Notes under the pieces: model-generated
Seen by the model: the letters and a program-made list of their open reading frames with translations, nothing else
Told to the model about the DNA's origin: nothing
Databases searched by the model: none
In this document: piece by piece, positions 23,278 to 34,364 of the stretch
How the letters are laid out: the number at the start of each line of letters is the position of its first letter
Numbering within the stretch: the first letter of the stretch is position 1
Position numbers and translations under genes: made by a program
Assembly: GCA_965153455.1 (NCBI GenBank)
Contig: OZ234493.1
Span: 10,034,213-10,098,212 of the forward strand
Reading direction: 5' to 3'
DNA: 64,000 bases
Source: Sphagnum compactum
Taxonomy: Eukaryota > Bryophyta > Sphagnopsida > Sphagnales

Positions 23278-26200
23278 AAAGACACTTTCGCTGGTTTCCC
23301 TCAACGTAAGAGGGATGAGGGACAATAAGGCCAAACCCAAGCAGGTGAAGGCCTGGCTCACATCGCTGGAAACTCCTCCCCAGATCATTTTGCTTCAGGA
23401 GCACCACCTCGGGAAGGTGGAAGATAGGGACCCCGCCAGAGGGGTGGAATTCTGGCAGGGAGAGGCGTTCTGGAATGAAGGAATTCCCATGGGGCGCTCC
23501 CAGAGGACAAGGGCGGGCACAGCGATCCTGTTGGACAAAACTGTCGCCCCCTTCATCGTAGACCACGGCACCCTAGACGCGGGCCGCGCCCAGTTCATCA
23601 CACTGCAACCTCCAGGCGAGGGAGCGTTAACCATTATTAACGTTTATGTGCCTAACCTCTCCACAGATCGCGCCCAGCTCTGGCAAAAGGTGAGCCAGGC
23701 AAACCTCATCGCGGATCATTTCATTCTGGGAGGGGACCTCAACCATCAAGAGCCCTCGGAAGCCAGCAACTCTTCAGGCACGAGACAGCTAAGCAGGAGA
23801 GAGACTTCCGCTTGGCACCACATGACCCTCAAGTACAGGCTGTCCGATGCCTGGAAATTGGACAACTTTCACAAGCTCACAAAAAAAGCTTTCACATTCG
23901 ATAACGGCCAGCAGGGGTCTTCTTCTGCGCTGTCCCGCATTGACAAGTTCCTGGTCTCCCAATCGGTGGAGGAGAGAGGAGGGCGAATCGTGGCTTCCGC
24001 CTCGGTGAGGAAGCTCACGGATCACTCGCCACTCACCATCTCGATCTGGGGGACCCATCAGACTGAGCACGGCAACCGTCCGCGCTACTTCGACCTTTCA
24101 ATCCTAGGTGAGGAAAGGGGGAGAAAAGAACTGTGGGAGGCGTGGACTGGTGACCACCCCCCTCCCCTCACTCCCTCACAGAGCTTCGATTGGCCGGCCT
24201 GGCTAGAGGTAGCCACCGACAGAGTGATGTGATGCAATGCACGCCTCTCGAAAGAGAAAAAGCGTGCCCAGGGAGCTTACATTAGAGCTTGCTCCAAAAA
24301 GATACAACTGGCGGAAGTCTAGCTTCAAGCGGACCCAACCAACGCAGAGGTTCGGGACATCCTCTCTGACGCTCAGGAGAAGCTTGCAGACGTCTTCCAA
24401 AACTCCGTAGAGAGAAACCAGCATCTCTCTTCTTCCAGCTGGCTAAGGTATGGGGATACCTGCTCAAAAGCCTTCTTTGACTTCCATCGCATTGGGAAAA
24501 AGAAAACTCTCCTTCGGGAGCTTAAGACCGAGGAAGGAATAATCAGGGGTCAGAGCGATCTGGCTCTCTACGTTTCTGGTTTCTATGCCAAACTTTACAC
24601 CTCGGATGCCACGGCCCCTGGCATAAGGGAGGCCCAATAGGAATGTTGGAAAAGTGTCCCGGTCAAGGTCTCGCCAGCAATGAACGAGAGGCTTATCCAG
24701 GACCTCTCCCTCAAAGACATCACGGAAGCAATCAGAGCGCTCCCCAAAGGGAGGGCCCCAGGTCATGACGGCATTCCGATGGAATTCTTCCAGGAATTCG
24801 AAGCGGAGATCGCCCCAACGCTCCTTCACGCTTGCTCGGCAATGCTCAGAACGGGAGCTACTTCGCCCTTCATCAACAAAGGGATCATCACCCTTATTCC
24901 CAAATCCGGGGACAGGGCCAAGCTCAATAACTGGAGACCGATCACCCTCCTGGGAAGTCTCTATAAAATTCTGGCCAAGACCCTCGCTAGCAGGCTCCGT
25001 ATGGAGCTCACCGAGATTATCAGGTCTAACCAGACAGGCTTTGTGGAGGGCCGGAGCATATTGGATAATGTATTCATGGCCCAAGAGGGTCTCGGCTGGG
25101 CGGAAGAAAGCAACCAGGATCTGGTGCTTCTCCTCCTGGATTTTGAGAAAGCTTTTGATAGAATAGAATGGGGTTTCCTCTTTAGGGCCCTGGAGCAACT
25201 TGGTTTCAGTCAAACTTGGGTGCACTGGGTCACCTCCCTTTACCGAGAGGCCACCTCAACCATCAAAGTGAATGGGGTCCCTGGTCCTGTGTTCCAACTT
25301 GCGAGATCAGTGAGACAGGGATGCCCATTAGCTCCCTATCTCTTCATTCTCGCCACCGATGTCCTGGGGTACATGCTGGCCGACCCCAAGCATGGGGTCT
25401 TGCTTGGGGTCAAAGGCCTCACGCTCCCCAAAGGCGGTCTGACAATGGATCAGACTTTTGCCGATGACACGGCTCTTTACTTGCAGGGATCCCCGACAAA
25501 CCTAGATAGAGCTCAGGAGGTGCTCAGGATCTTCTGCCGCGCGTCAGGTGCCAAGGTCAATTGGAAGAAATCAGCGGCCATCTGGGCTAGCCAGAGAGAA
25601 AAAGCTTGGGTGTGGGGGGAAGAGGTGGGCCTAAAATGGATACCGAAAGGGAAAGGCACGAGGTACCTGGGGATCCAGGTGGGTTTCCACTTGCCCCCAG
25701 AGGCAAACTTTGACTCGATGATGCTTGCTCTCAAGAGCAAGCTCATCATCTGGAGCAACAACGCCCTCTCGTTGGCAGGAAGGATTCTGGTTGCGAACCA
25801 GGTCCTTTTCGCTTCGATATGGTACCTGGCCGCTTGCTGGAACCCGGATCCCAAGATGAGCAGCCAGGTCAGGGGGCTCATCAGAAACTTTATTTGGGGG
25901 GGTAAGGAGACGCCCACTCGCGCTAAGGTCAGGTGGGAAACGCTGGCGCTCCCAATAGCGCATGGAGGACTGGGGGTCACCGACCCCAAGTCCCAATCGG
26001 AGGCCTTGCTAGCGAAACTCCTGGTAAGAGGGTTGGCCCCCGGGGGGGAACCATGGAAGGAACTGGTCTGGCACAAAGCCGGCCAGACAAGACTCCCTCT
26101 CCACGGCAAGGGACCCTCCATCCCGAATCTGAACTGGCTCCTCGCGGCCCCTAAACTGAAACGCTTCAAGAGATCAATGTGGAAAAGCATCGTGGAAGCC

Positions 26201-27652
26201 TGGCTTAATGCGAGACCCGGACTGAGCAAATCAGATTCATCCTCTCCAGCCGAAATTCTTAGGCAGCCAATTTTTGGCAATCCGTCCATCCTCAATTCGA
26301 AAGGCATCCCGCTCGGGGTAGGGGGCCTGAAAGAAGGAAGCTCCTTCGCGAAGGCCGGATATACTCGAGTCAAGGATTTCTAGAATGAAAAGACCAGAGG
26401 GTGGAAAAGTCTCACAGGCCTTGGCATGAGCTATCACCTTTCCAACAGGGAATGCAGGGAGCTGATTACGAACAGTATTCCCTGGCGCCCGAATGAACAC
26501 GAAGACCACACTCGGATTGGCGACTGGATCGCCAACCCAACTCCCCCAACAGGCTGCCCGCTTGACTGGGTTTATCTGGTCCTCGCTAAGGATGGTGAAA
26601 CCGCCACGGTGCTCGAATTCCAAAGGACCACGCCCAGTGGGCGCATCCAGCTGACGACCAACCAGGCGCTCAGGATTTCCACTGCCAATTACCAGCCTAT
26701 CAGGGTGCTCTCTCAGGAAAACCCCAGGGCAATGTTCAAGGTTGCCAGGGTCCCTCCAGCACCGGGGAAAAAGGCTCTCATCTACTGGATCTACGACATC
26801 GGTTTCATTCAAAACCTACCCTGGGATCCGGGGGAATGGCACTGGTTACCTAACCCTCCCCTGGGCGACGCCCCCTTTTTTGGGTACTCGGCAAAAAGGG
26901 GCTACACCAACATACGCAAATCCATGCAAACATCGAGCATGGCTATCTTCCTCAATAACCTCAACCTAAGAAACACATCCACGGCCCAATTCACGGCCAG
27001 AATCTGGCATAACGCACGCCCACGAAAGGTGGGCACGCTCATCTGGCAGATTCTCAACAGAGGCCTCTCGGTCGGGACCTGGCTGCAAACGATGGGTCTT
27101 CCCTCGCTCTGCAAGGTGTGCGACGACAACAAGGAGGAATCTCTTCAGCACTGTCTCCTCGAGTGCCCCATGGCGCAACGCGCCTGGGAAGCCTACAAAC
27201 GTATCTGGTCGGAATGGCAAGCTCCTCACGATCTGGAAATCACGTGGCCTTTCGCGCTCCTGGGGGAACCGGTGATCGAACAAGAAGATGACCCCCCTGG
27301 GCTCCTCGCTTACCACACCGGCGGCTTCACCTATCCTAGACAACCTTTAGACATACTGCGTAGCTTCATTGTTTATCGCCTCTGGACTGAGAGATGCAGA
27401 AAACACTTTGATGATAAGTATTCCCTCAAAGTGACCTCCACCCAAGCCTGGGTGGCTACTGTTGAGGTCGGTATGGCTTCTTGGAAAGCTATTAGATCTC
27501 AGCGGCTCACCAAAGATCAGGACACTCAAACTAGCATCGAGTTTATCTTTAGAAAAGAATGGCTCCACAGGAGCATCATGGGGACGGACAACGCCACCAT
27601 CCGGTGGCATTTCCTCCCCCCCTTGTATTTCCTCCCCTTAATTAATGTTTGA
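23270..27652 (+). pseudogene. LINE ORF2: endonuclease-reverse transcriptase-zf-RVT, four nonsense codons
   Basis: One continuous frame of 1,460 codons, interrupted only by TGA 24230, TAG 24320, TAG 24638 and TAG 26381; there is no frameshift. The N-terminal APE-type endonuclease, which nicks target DNA for target-primed reverse transcription, keeps Asn12 (SLNVRG), Glu44 (LLQEHH), Tyr126 (NVYVPN), Asp156/Asn158 (GGDLNH), Asp225 (RIDKFL) and Asp251/His252 (TDHSPL). The reverse transcriptase keeps GRAPGHDGIP, NWRPITLL, NQTGFVEGR, the catalytic Asp about 624 (LLDFEKAFD), RQGCPLAP and FADD (Asp 732-733). A zf-RVT motif follows, Cys1281-x2-Cys1284-x9-His1294-x4-Cys1299. All key residues survive, so the element was functional until recently. 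It starts inside the end of ORF1 (ATGTTTGA overlap). No RNase H domain is evident after zf-RVT. Confidence 0.96.
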
Positions 27653-27775
27653 TGGGGCTGCTGCCTCCCTCCCCGCCTGGGGGTTCTTGCCCTAAGTTGT
27701 TGTCGGATTGAACCATGGAGGTGTGCATGATGGTACATGTACGCAGGAAACACTTTTTCAGTGTATTCCTGTCTC
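27653..27775 (+). other. LINE 3' untranslated tail
   Basis: GC-rich sequence after the ORF2 stop with no open frame. It contains a ccctaagttgttgtcggatt word (27690-27709) that resembles ccctaagttgctgccgggct in the 5' leader (20355-20374). No AATAAA-like signal or A-rich tail is present before the composition changes. Confidence 0.55.
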
Positions 27776-28010
27776 ATAACTAACCACTGTGGTTAGATAC
27801 GTACCAACCAGCAACCCTTATCTACTTACCTAGTAGTCATCAAGTGTCTTACGTACTTACCTACATACATATTAGCCACATATAGGTCACTAATTATAAC
27901 CATGCATAGGCACCTATTTTACATACCTACTTATGTTTGATACTTACCCGCTTACATAGGGTGTTAGTCACGACTGAAGTGAACCAGCAGCCACCAGTTC
28001 AGGATGAGGC
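27776..28010. repeat. CCTA-rich, MITE-like fragment abutting the LINE
   Basis: It opens with taaccactgtggttag (compare taaccaccatggttag inside the MITE copies at 48.55 and 57.92 kb). It continues with degenerate ttacctacctac words and ends with gtgaaccagcagccaccagt (about 27979-27998), a near match to the MITE terminal repeat gtgaaccagcacccaccagt at 57661-57680. This is probably a diverged relative of that family, perhaps the insertion site of the LINE. Confidence 0.5.
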
Positions 28011-28323
28011 CGTTCAAACCGTTGAATCAAAAACACATCCTCTTCCCCTGCCCAAAGATTTTTCAGCCCTCTTCCCTGCCCCAAAATTTTCCCCTCCTAC
28101 CTACCTCAACCCCTCCCCACCTCCTACCTCCCTCCTACCTACCTCCGTCACCTCATTTCCTTCTCACTCCATCGTTAGAGCTCTCGAGCTTGAGTAGCTT
28201 AGAACTTTGAGGAGACGCGAGGCACAAGGCTTGAGGAAGGTGGAGAGCTCAATGTTGAAGGAACGCGAAGAGGAGAAGGCAAGAGGAGCTCTTTATCCCA
28301 AACGTAGAAGCAAGAGAAGAGAG
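28011..28323 (+). other. Probable leader exon of the decayed gene at 29-30.5 kb
   Basis: C-rich then purine-rich sequence (agaagcaagagaagagag) ending at a good splice donor, gag|gtaaac, at 28324. It has no long open frame with protein character. If the model is right it is a 5' untranslated exon. Low-complexity cctacct and ccctcc words occupy 28090-28150. Confidence 0.4.
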
Positions 28324-29028
28324 GTAAACTCCCTCCCTTCTTTGCATTTTTTTTTCTTCTCTATGTTTTTTTTTCTCTATTTTTTTTTCCCTTCTGCTTG
28401 AGAAAAAGAAGACAATAGCAATGGCCATTGTCTTTTTTTTTCTTTTTTTTTGTTTCTGTTTGAAACAAAGATGATGGCATCAAGTTTACTGCTGTCACAT
28501 TTTTTTTTTCTTTTGCTATTGTTACTGCGAACAAGGCAATGATAGCAAGCTTGTTGTTGTCACCCATTTTTTTCTTATTTCTACTTGAAGCGAAAATGGG
28601 TGACAACAGTAAGCTTGTTGCTATTGCATCTTTTTTTTTTTTTTTTTTTTGTTGTTATGAGCACGGCAACGATAATAAGCTTGCTATCATTGCCCTTTTT
28701 TTGTTTTTCTGCTTGAAGGGAAAATGGGTGACGACAATAAGTTTGCTACCATCACATTTTGTTTTTCTTCTATTGTTGCTATTGTGAACGAGGCGATAAT
28801 AGCAAGTTTGCTACCATCACCCTTTTTTTTTTCTTTCTACTTGAAACAAAGAAGGTGATGGTAGTGATTGTCACCTTCTTCAAGTGTTTTGCTACAAAGA
28901 AGGCGATGACAACAAGCCGTCGCCTTTTTTCTTTTTTTCCTTCTCTAATCCTTTTGCTATGAAAAATTGTTAATTATTCATTAGAATTGACAATTAACAA
29001 TGATTTGGTGGTTTTTTTAAATGTTTAG
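28324..29028 (+). other. Putative first intron of the decayed gene
   Basis: Donor gag|gtaaac at 28324 and acceptor ggtttttttaaatgtttag| ending at 29028, seven bases before the ATG at 29036. The intron carries the hairpin/T-tract array. Inferred from splice consensus only. Confidence 0.4.
28411..28935 (+). repeat. Array of nine ~65-bp units, each a hairpin plus T-tract
   Basis: Core words aagttt/aagctt fall at about 28480, 28546, 28610, 28676, 28738 and 28803, a spacing of 62-66 bases, with one related unit before (28417) and two after (about 28862, 28910). Each core is the centre of an imperfect palindrome, for example ggcaacgataataagctt / gctatcattgcc, and each is followed by a run of 6-20 T. 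Two unit types alternate: one led by ctacttgaagcgaaaatggg, the other by gctattgttactgcgaac. The last unit forms a clean aaggcga...tcgcctt stem followed by T6. The array lies between a splice donor at 28324 and an acceptor at 29028, so it probably sits inside an intron of the decayed gene downstream. Confidence 0.8.
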
Positions 29029-29035
29029 GGTTATA

Positions 29036-30480
29036 ATGGTTAAAGGAAGGAAACCAAAGAAAATTGGTAGTGATTCGAAAGCTTAGAAGCAAAATGTTGC
29101 TTCATCATAATCGACAATTGGGGAGTAACATGTTGCTCCATCAAAACCAAGAGTTGATGAATCAAGCAATCCATGTGATTTAGAGTTGGCAATGGTGGTT
29201 GTTTGCAATTCAAATGATGAGATCCCGCCCAATATAGATTAGGAATTTCAATCGAAAAATGGTCAGTTAGATTGTTTTAAAATTCACATACATTAGATTA
29301 AATGCAGAAAAAAATTGTACAAAAAGATTTAAGTTTAATTATACCCACACCTTCCATCATTTGATGGAATGTGCAAGATTTTTTTTCAAAATCTTTTTAT
29401 TGTAATACTTAAAAGAGGTTAGAGTTTATAATAGTTGCATATGATTATGTGATATTATGTTTTGCAATACCTGCATTTTGTTGTGTGACCTTTTTATGTC
29501 TAAGGTTTTAAGGTTAGGGGTTTTTATTACAAAATAAAGACGTACTAATTTTTATAGTTTTTGGTTTAGGTCCAGAACTTGAAACCGACCAGACCTTTCA
29601 ACCATTGGCACCCCCTTGTCCACCTAATATGATTTGGAAGGATAAAAAATGGATGAAGGTTGGGTTGAAATGGAAGTGTAAAATTAACACTTACATTATC
29701 GCATATTATGCCAAATGGTTTTTGACCAATCATTTGAAAGAGGTGCATGGCTTAATGGTAAAAAAAGCAAAACTTAGGAAGCTTTCAAGTTCCAAAGGAG
29801 GTCCTCGACATCAAAATCATGCTAAAATGAACATTCACATCTTGGGAGATGCCATGGCCATGCGGAGGCAAAGTGATCAAAAGGTTGCTAGTTGCATTCG
29901 TGCCAAAACCTAACACGAGTGGGATAAATTGGTAATTGTTGCAGAACAATGTCCACCATTACCAAAACCAACTTTGGTCAAATTAACTTCAAAGCAATTG
30001 TTGCAAATGTTGGGTCTTAATGTTTAGGGCGTGGGAAACGTGCCTTGAATTATAACATCATGGATGGAGAAGGACGAAGATTTACAAAATATGATTCAAT
30101 CCACCCGTTCTACATACCTACAATGATTGAAAATGACATGGGATGTCAAAAATTGGGATCAAGAGTCCATTAAAGCAAATTGGACACAAGAGTTAACAGT
30201 TGTATTGGATTTCCATGAATCTAGAATGATTCATGGAAGGTAAGAAAAAATAATAATCAATGTTTGTTGTTTTTTTTATAATTTTGTTTCATCCAAGGTG
30301 TGTTAAGTTAGGGTTTAATTTGGTGGTTTTTGGGTGTTTACAGGGTTCAGGGCACAACAAAGGAGGAGTTTGTTACAAATGCAATTCATGTTGAAATGTA
30401 ACGCCGCCATCTATACATTGCTCATCATGCAACAAGGGCTACAAATGTGGCAATTGCTTACTAAACTAAACACAACATTG
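29036..30480 (+). pseudogene. Decayed multi-exon gene with a C2H2-like zinc-finger remnant
   Basis: Coding character resumes at ATG 29036 (MVKGRKPKK, a basic start) and runs to 29261. It then continues across a 308-bp intron (29262-29569: donor gtcagt, branch-like tactaat at 29543, acceptor tttag) into an exon to 30239. A 104-bp intron (30240-30343: gtaaga...tttacag) and a last exon to about 30480 follow. The joins keep frame (NG|PELE and HG|R VQG). The middle exon has a WKCKINTYIIAYYAKWFL..NHLKEVH segment that looks like a C2H2 finger whose second Cys now reads Tyr (TAC, one transition from TGC). In-frame stops at 29084, 29108, 29126, 29240, 29911, about 30024 and 30399 kill it. I do not know its function. 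A transposon-encoded or multicopy DNA-binding protein is possible. Confidence 0.6.
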
Positions 30481-30885
30481 TAGATAGTGATATGGTTTAG
30501 GGTTTCCACTTTATATAGTTAGTTAAGTTTTTCAAACCTTCCATTTTTTGGACTACCCACTTTTTGAACTTTGGTCCTTTGATATTCTATAGAGAACCCT
30601 TTTTTCATTGGGTTCTTTAACATTTTTTGATCTATTCATTTTTGTACATCTTTTATCAATATAATTTTTTTTTCTAATCACACTTGTTTGATGGGTATAT
30701 GGTTAATCATATATGTCTTTTTTTTTAATCATCTTCTTAGTGCTTTAGACATAAGAATCAAAACTTAAATAATCCCATATGCACATTTTTAAATTAATTT
30801 GTTTAAGGTTTACAAAGGTCAAAATGAACATTATGTAATACCTACATCCTTTCTATTATAATTTCCATAAGGCCATTTCAAATAT

Positions 30886-31110
30886 GCAATAACCACATAT
30901 AGGTTTTGTAAATAGTTGTTGGTTTTTTTACATCCATTGTAATACCCGCATATAGGTTTCGTAAATAGTTGCAAGTTTTTTTACATCCATTGTAATACCC
31001 GCATATAAATCTAGTAGTTGATTTTTTTAACATGCATTATAGTATTTGCATATAGGTCCGTAAATAGTTGCTGATTTTTAATATCTTTTGCAATACTTGC
31101 ATATAGGTTT
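30886..31110. repeat. Tandem array of five ~50-bp units with AATACCCGCATATAGG
   Basis: Units start at about 30886, 30939, 30992, 31039 and 31090 (spacings 53, 53, 47, 51). Each begins gtaatacccgcatatagg or a variant and continues with gtaaatagttg..gttttttt and acatccattg. The first three are best conserved. Confidence 0.85.
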
Positions 31111-31454
31111 TCATTGTAATATTTATTGGACTCATATGACATAATAATTTAATCTAAGTATCAACAAATAATGTCATAATTAAGGAATTATTAAAAGAAT
31201 ATTTCAGATAATGTAAATGATTGATTATCATATTTAAACAAACATTTATTGTTTAATATGAATTAATTGATTATTTGGTTGAACCTTCATTATTCAGATA
31301 ATTAAAATTTAGATCTAAAAATCAAATCAATAATTTGATATTTAACTTATTATCTTAATTATTTTTTTATGTTGATAAATTATTCAAATCATTATTTTAG
31401 ATAATTATTCATGATAATTAATTGTCATAAAATTAATTTAAGTATATAAAGAAA

Positions 31455-31790
31455 CATATTTTGGGTACCCAAACCACTTATTTTGAAATGACCTTACATG
31501 TGGGTATTGCATTTAAGGTTGATTCTTCACCTAAGGTTGTCTAAATCACCTATGGATTATTTCAAAATGAACTTGCATGCAAGTATTGCATATAGGCCTT
31601 AGTTTTCATTGAAAGGCCACCCAAACTACATATTGGTTATTTCGAAATGACCCTACATGTGGGTATTGCATTTAAGGTTGGGTCTAAAAATCAAGTTACC
31701 TAAATCACCTATTGGTTATATCAAAACAAACTTGAATATAGGTATTGCATTTAGGGCTAGGTATTCATATAATTTTGCAATACCCGCACA
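31455..31790. repeat. Tandem array of four 79-80 bp units with GGGTATTGCATT
   Basis: The gggtattgca word or variant falls at 31502, 31581, 31661 and 31740. Flanking phrases repeat in step: gaaatgaccctacatgt before it, and acctaaatcacctattggtt after it. The core word is the reverse complement of the tgcaataccc word of the array just upstream, and a final aattttgcaatacccgcaca follows at about 31770. Confidence 0.85.
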
Positions 31791-31799
31791 CGTACTTAA

Positions 31800-34360
31800 T
31801 TTCTATTTACCAAATAGAAATTTTGCCTTAATTTTTTGAATAATTAAATAAAATTTGTAACAAAACACAAAAGAAGGTGTGTTTCTTACCACTTGATAAT
31901 ATTTCCAAGTTAAAGTTCTTTCGCTTTCTCTAAAAAAATATAAAATGACATTGCATTGTTTTACATGTGCTTAAGCCCTAAAAATTCTACCCAAAATGAA
32001 CTCAAGATTTATTTTAATTATTACAAACTTGTAAAAAAAATGTTAATTAATTTATATGTCCCAAACTCTAAATACTAACATTAAGTAGTAAAATTTACAT
32101 TAAACCCTAACCCCTTGTATCATCAATTTGACCAATTTTGCATTATATTCATTTTTATATATGTTAAATCATACTATAAGGTGAATAATTTTTTTTGAAA
32201 ACATTAATTTCATGACGTATTGGCAAGGAATCAAATATTTAGAAAATATTTTAATGTTTCATGGTTAATGAATTATCACAATATGATACGGGTATTGCAT
32301 TTAAACAAAAGTGGGTTAGGAAATATTGAACTTTAACAACTATGGAACATATGGAAACAAAGGAAATTCATAATTATGTTATAGACTTAAATAAGCGATA
32401 AGATCAAAAACCAATACAATGAGCAAAGTTTAAAGGATAAACCTTAAGCTTTGATATATATGAACCAAATTCCTAAACATTAAATCATAAGGCATAACCT
32501 TAAAAATCGAAATGATATTTTCCCATAAGCCCTATTACAACCTTAACTATACAAACCCTAACAAAAAAAGTCCTAGTGATATATGCCCTAAACCCAAAAA
32601 ACTATACAAAGTATACAAATTATATAATGAAAAACAAAAAAATTAAAAAAAACATAGGAAAAGATTTAGAAACCAAAATTTAAAGCTTTTAAACTACAAA
32701 GATTTTTTGACCGAAAAAAAACCTTAATCTTCAAAAACAATCAAATAAATTTTGTCAAAAACTAAAAGAAAAGATATGTCTGTTACCTTTGTGTGATCTC
32801 TCCGAACTAATTTTTCCACTCTCTTTGAAAAAGATATAGAATGAAATTGTATTACTTCACATGTGTTTAAACCCTAAAATTTCCCCCCCAAATTTAGCCT
32901 AGTTTAGTTTAATTACTATAGATTTGTGAAAAACTTGCTAACTAATTTATATGTCCCAACTTTAAACCTAAACCATAATCCAATAGTACATACATATAAT
33001 AATTACATGAAAAGATGTATTCTAATATCCATTCCATAAATAAGTTACATAAACAAAATTTAGTAAAATATGCATTAACTAAACTAAAATGGCTGTAATT
33101 ATGACATTATTTTTATTATAAATTGTTTGTAATACCTACATATGGGGACCTATTATAACCAAAAAGAAGGGTGAATAAAGAAAACCTTTTGGGCATAAGA
33201 AACTTTTAGTAGAAGCACAAATCCTAAGAATCAATTCCAACAACTTACATTCTTGAGATTGCAAACTTGGTGTTACTAGAACTTCCCTTGGTGTTACTAA
33301 TCTGTCATAACAAGATTCAACATTCTATGTGTGAATTGCCAACTGGCACATGCATGGTGATCTCTCATTAACTTGGTATAGTGGCATTAAACAATTTGCT
33401 GCCATGTACAAATCCATACGTTATAAATCAAAAATCTATTGAGGTATAGCTTGAGGTTAGAACCCTCAATGTTCAGTTAGTCCATATGAATTGTTAACCT
33501 TTCTCTTACAAATGCAACAATGCAGAAGAACAATTAAGTTCTTTATTTGATAAAACCTAATCTCAGAAACATCTTGATCTCCATGTATGGACCAAAGTAT
33601 GAGTGACATATACCAGGTTGATTTAAAACCACTCAAGAAAGACAGAGTTTTGTGTAGATATTGGCTATGGATAAATTTTTATTAACTTCCCACTTTTGTC
33701 CTATTTTCTCTCATTTTGCCCAACCCAAGGACACCCCACTGACGTTTCTGGCATTGACTCAGATACCTGCCATACTTTATGGATTAAAGAAAGATTCAAC
33801 AAAGGTCCCCATTCAAAATGCATACTCATCCCTCTACATGCCCCTTTTTCTACAGCTCGAACTTTTTTTTTCGTCATCAATCCTCAGCATCAACCCTTTA
33901 TAGAACCTATTCCTAACAAGTACATATTGCTTGCCATAATGTAGTCACTGGCATAACGGAAATCAGATACAAAATCTACTAATCTCAACAAGCCCAACCT
34001 ACCATCACCTGAAACTGATGAAGAAAGAAGAAAAAACTTGCCTACATTGTTTTCGAATTCTCCTTCTTATCTTGCCTTCCATCGTCCTATTATGCAAACC
34101 TCCATTCAATGCCGTAGCTTCCTTAGCCATACATAGCTTAGTGTCGATCTATTTTTCATAACACACAAACAAACTAGACTTCCTACCCATGCTCACAAGT
34201 TTTTTTGAAATAGTAATTGCTGCATCTAACAAATAGTGATGGAATAATTTTCGCCATTAACATGCGGATAGTTGACAGCCACTGAAAACAAAAACCCTAA
34301 ACCCTAAAAACTTGCCATGTTCACATGAGAACATTATCCGATTGCCTTCCTATCCGGTCA
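31800..34360. other. AT-rich intergenic sequence, no gene seen
   Basis: Very AT-rich. Isolated gatacgggtattgca (about 32286) and gtaatacctacatat (about 33130) words continue the motif of the arrays to the left. The patch 33661-33944 has two overlapping short frames without motifs. A few aaaccctaa words near 34300 are too short for a telomere-like array. Confidence 0.45.
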
Positions 34361-34364
34361 CACT

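Larger units (their letters stand above)
20290..27775 (+). mobile_element. L1-clade-type LINE (non-LTR retrotransposon), near full length
   Basis: The element contains a short leader, ORF1, ORF2 and a 3' untranslated tail, in the standard plant L1 order. It is GC-rich with abundant CpG, unlike both flanks, which are AT-rich and CpG-poor; this suggests a fairly recent insertion that has had little time to decay. The 5' boundary is placed where composition changes, and the 3' boundary just before a taaccactgtggttag word that belongs to flanking repeat DNA. I found no convincing poly-A tail or target-site duplication, so both ends are uncertain by tens of bases. Copies in the genome would fix the boundaries. 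Confidence 0.95.

Noticed and set aside
20558-26812. Numerous minus-strand frames of 60-290 codons across the LINE
   Set aside because: They mirror the GC-rich plus-strand ORF1 and ORF2; the plus strand alone carries the endonuclease, reverse transcriptase and zinc motifs.
28361-28962. Overlapping open frames in the hairpin array giving repeated GDNSKL-type peptides
   Set aside because: The peptides only translate the 65-bp tandem unit and its T-runs (poly-Phe/Lys) and occur on both strands.
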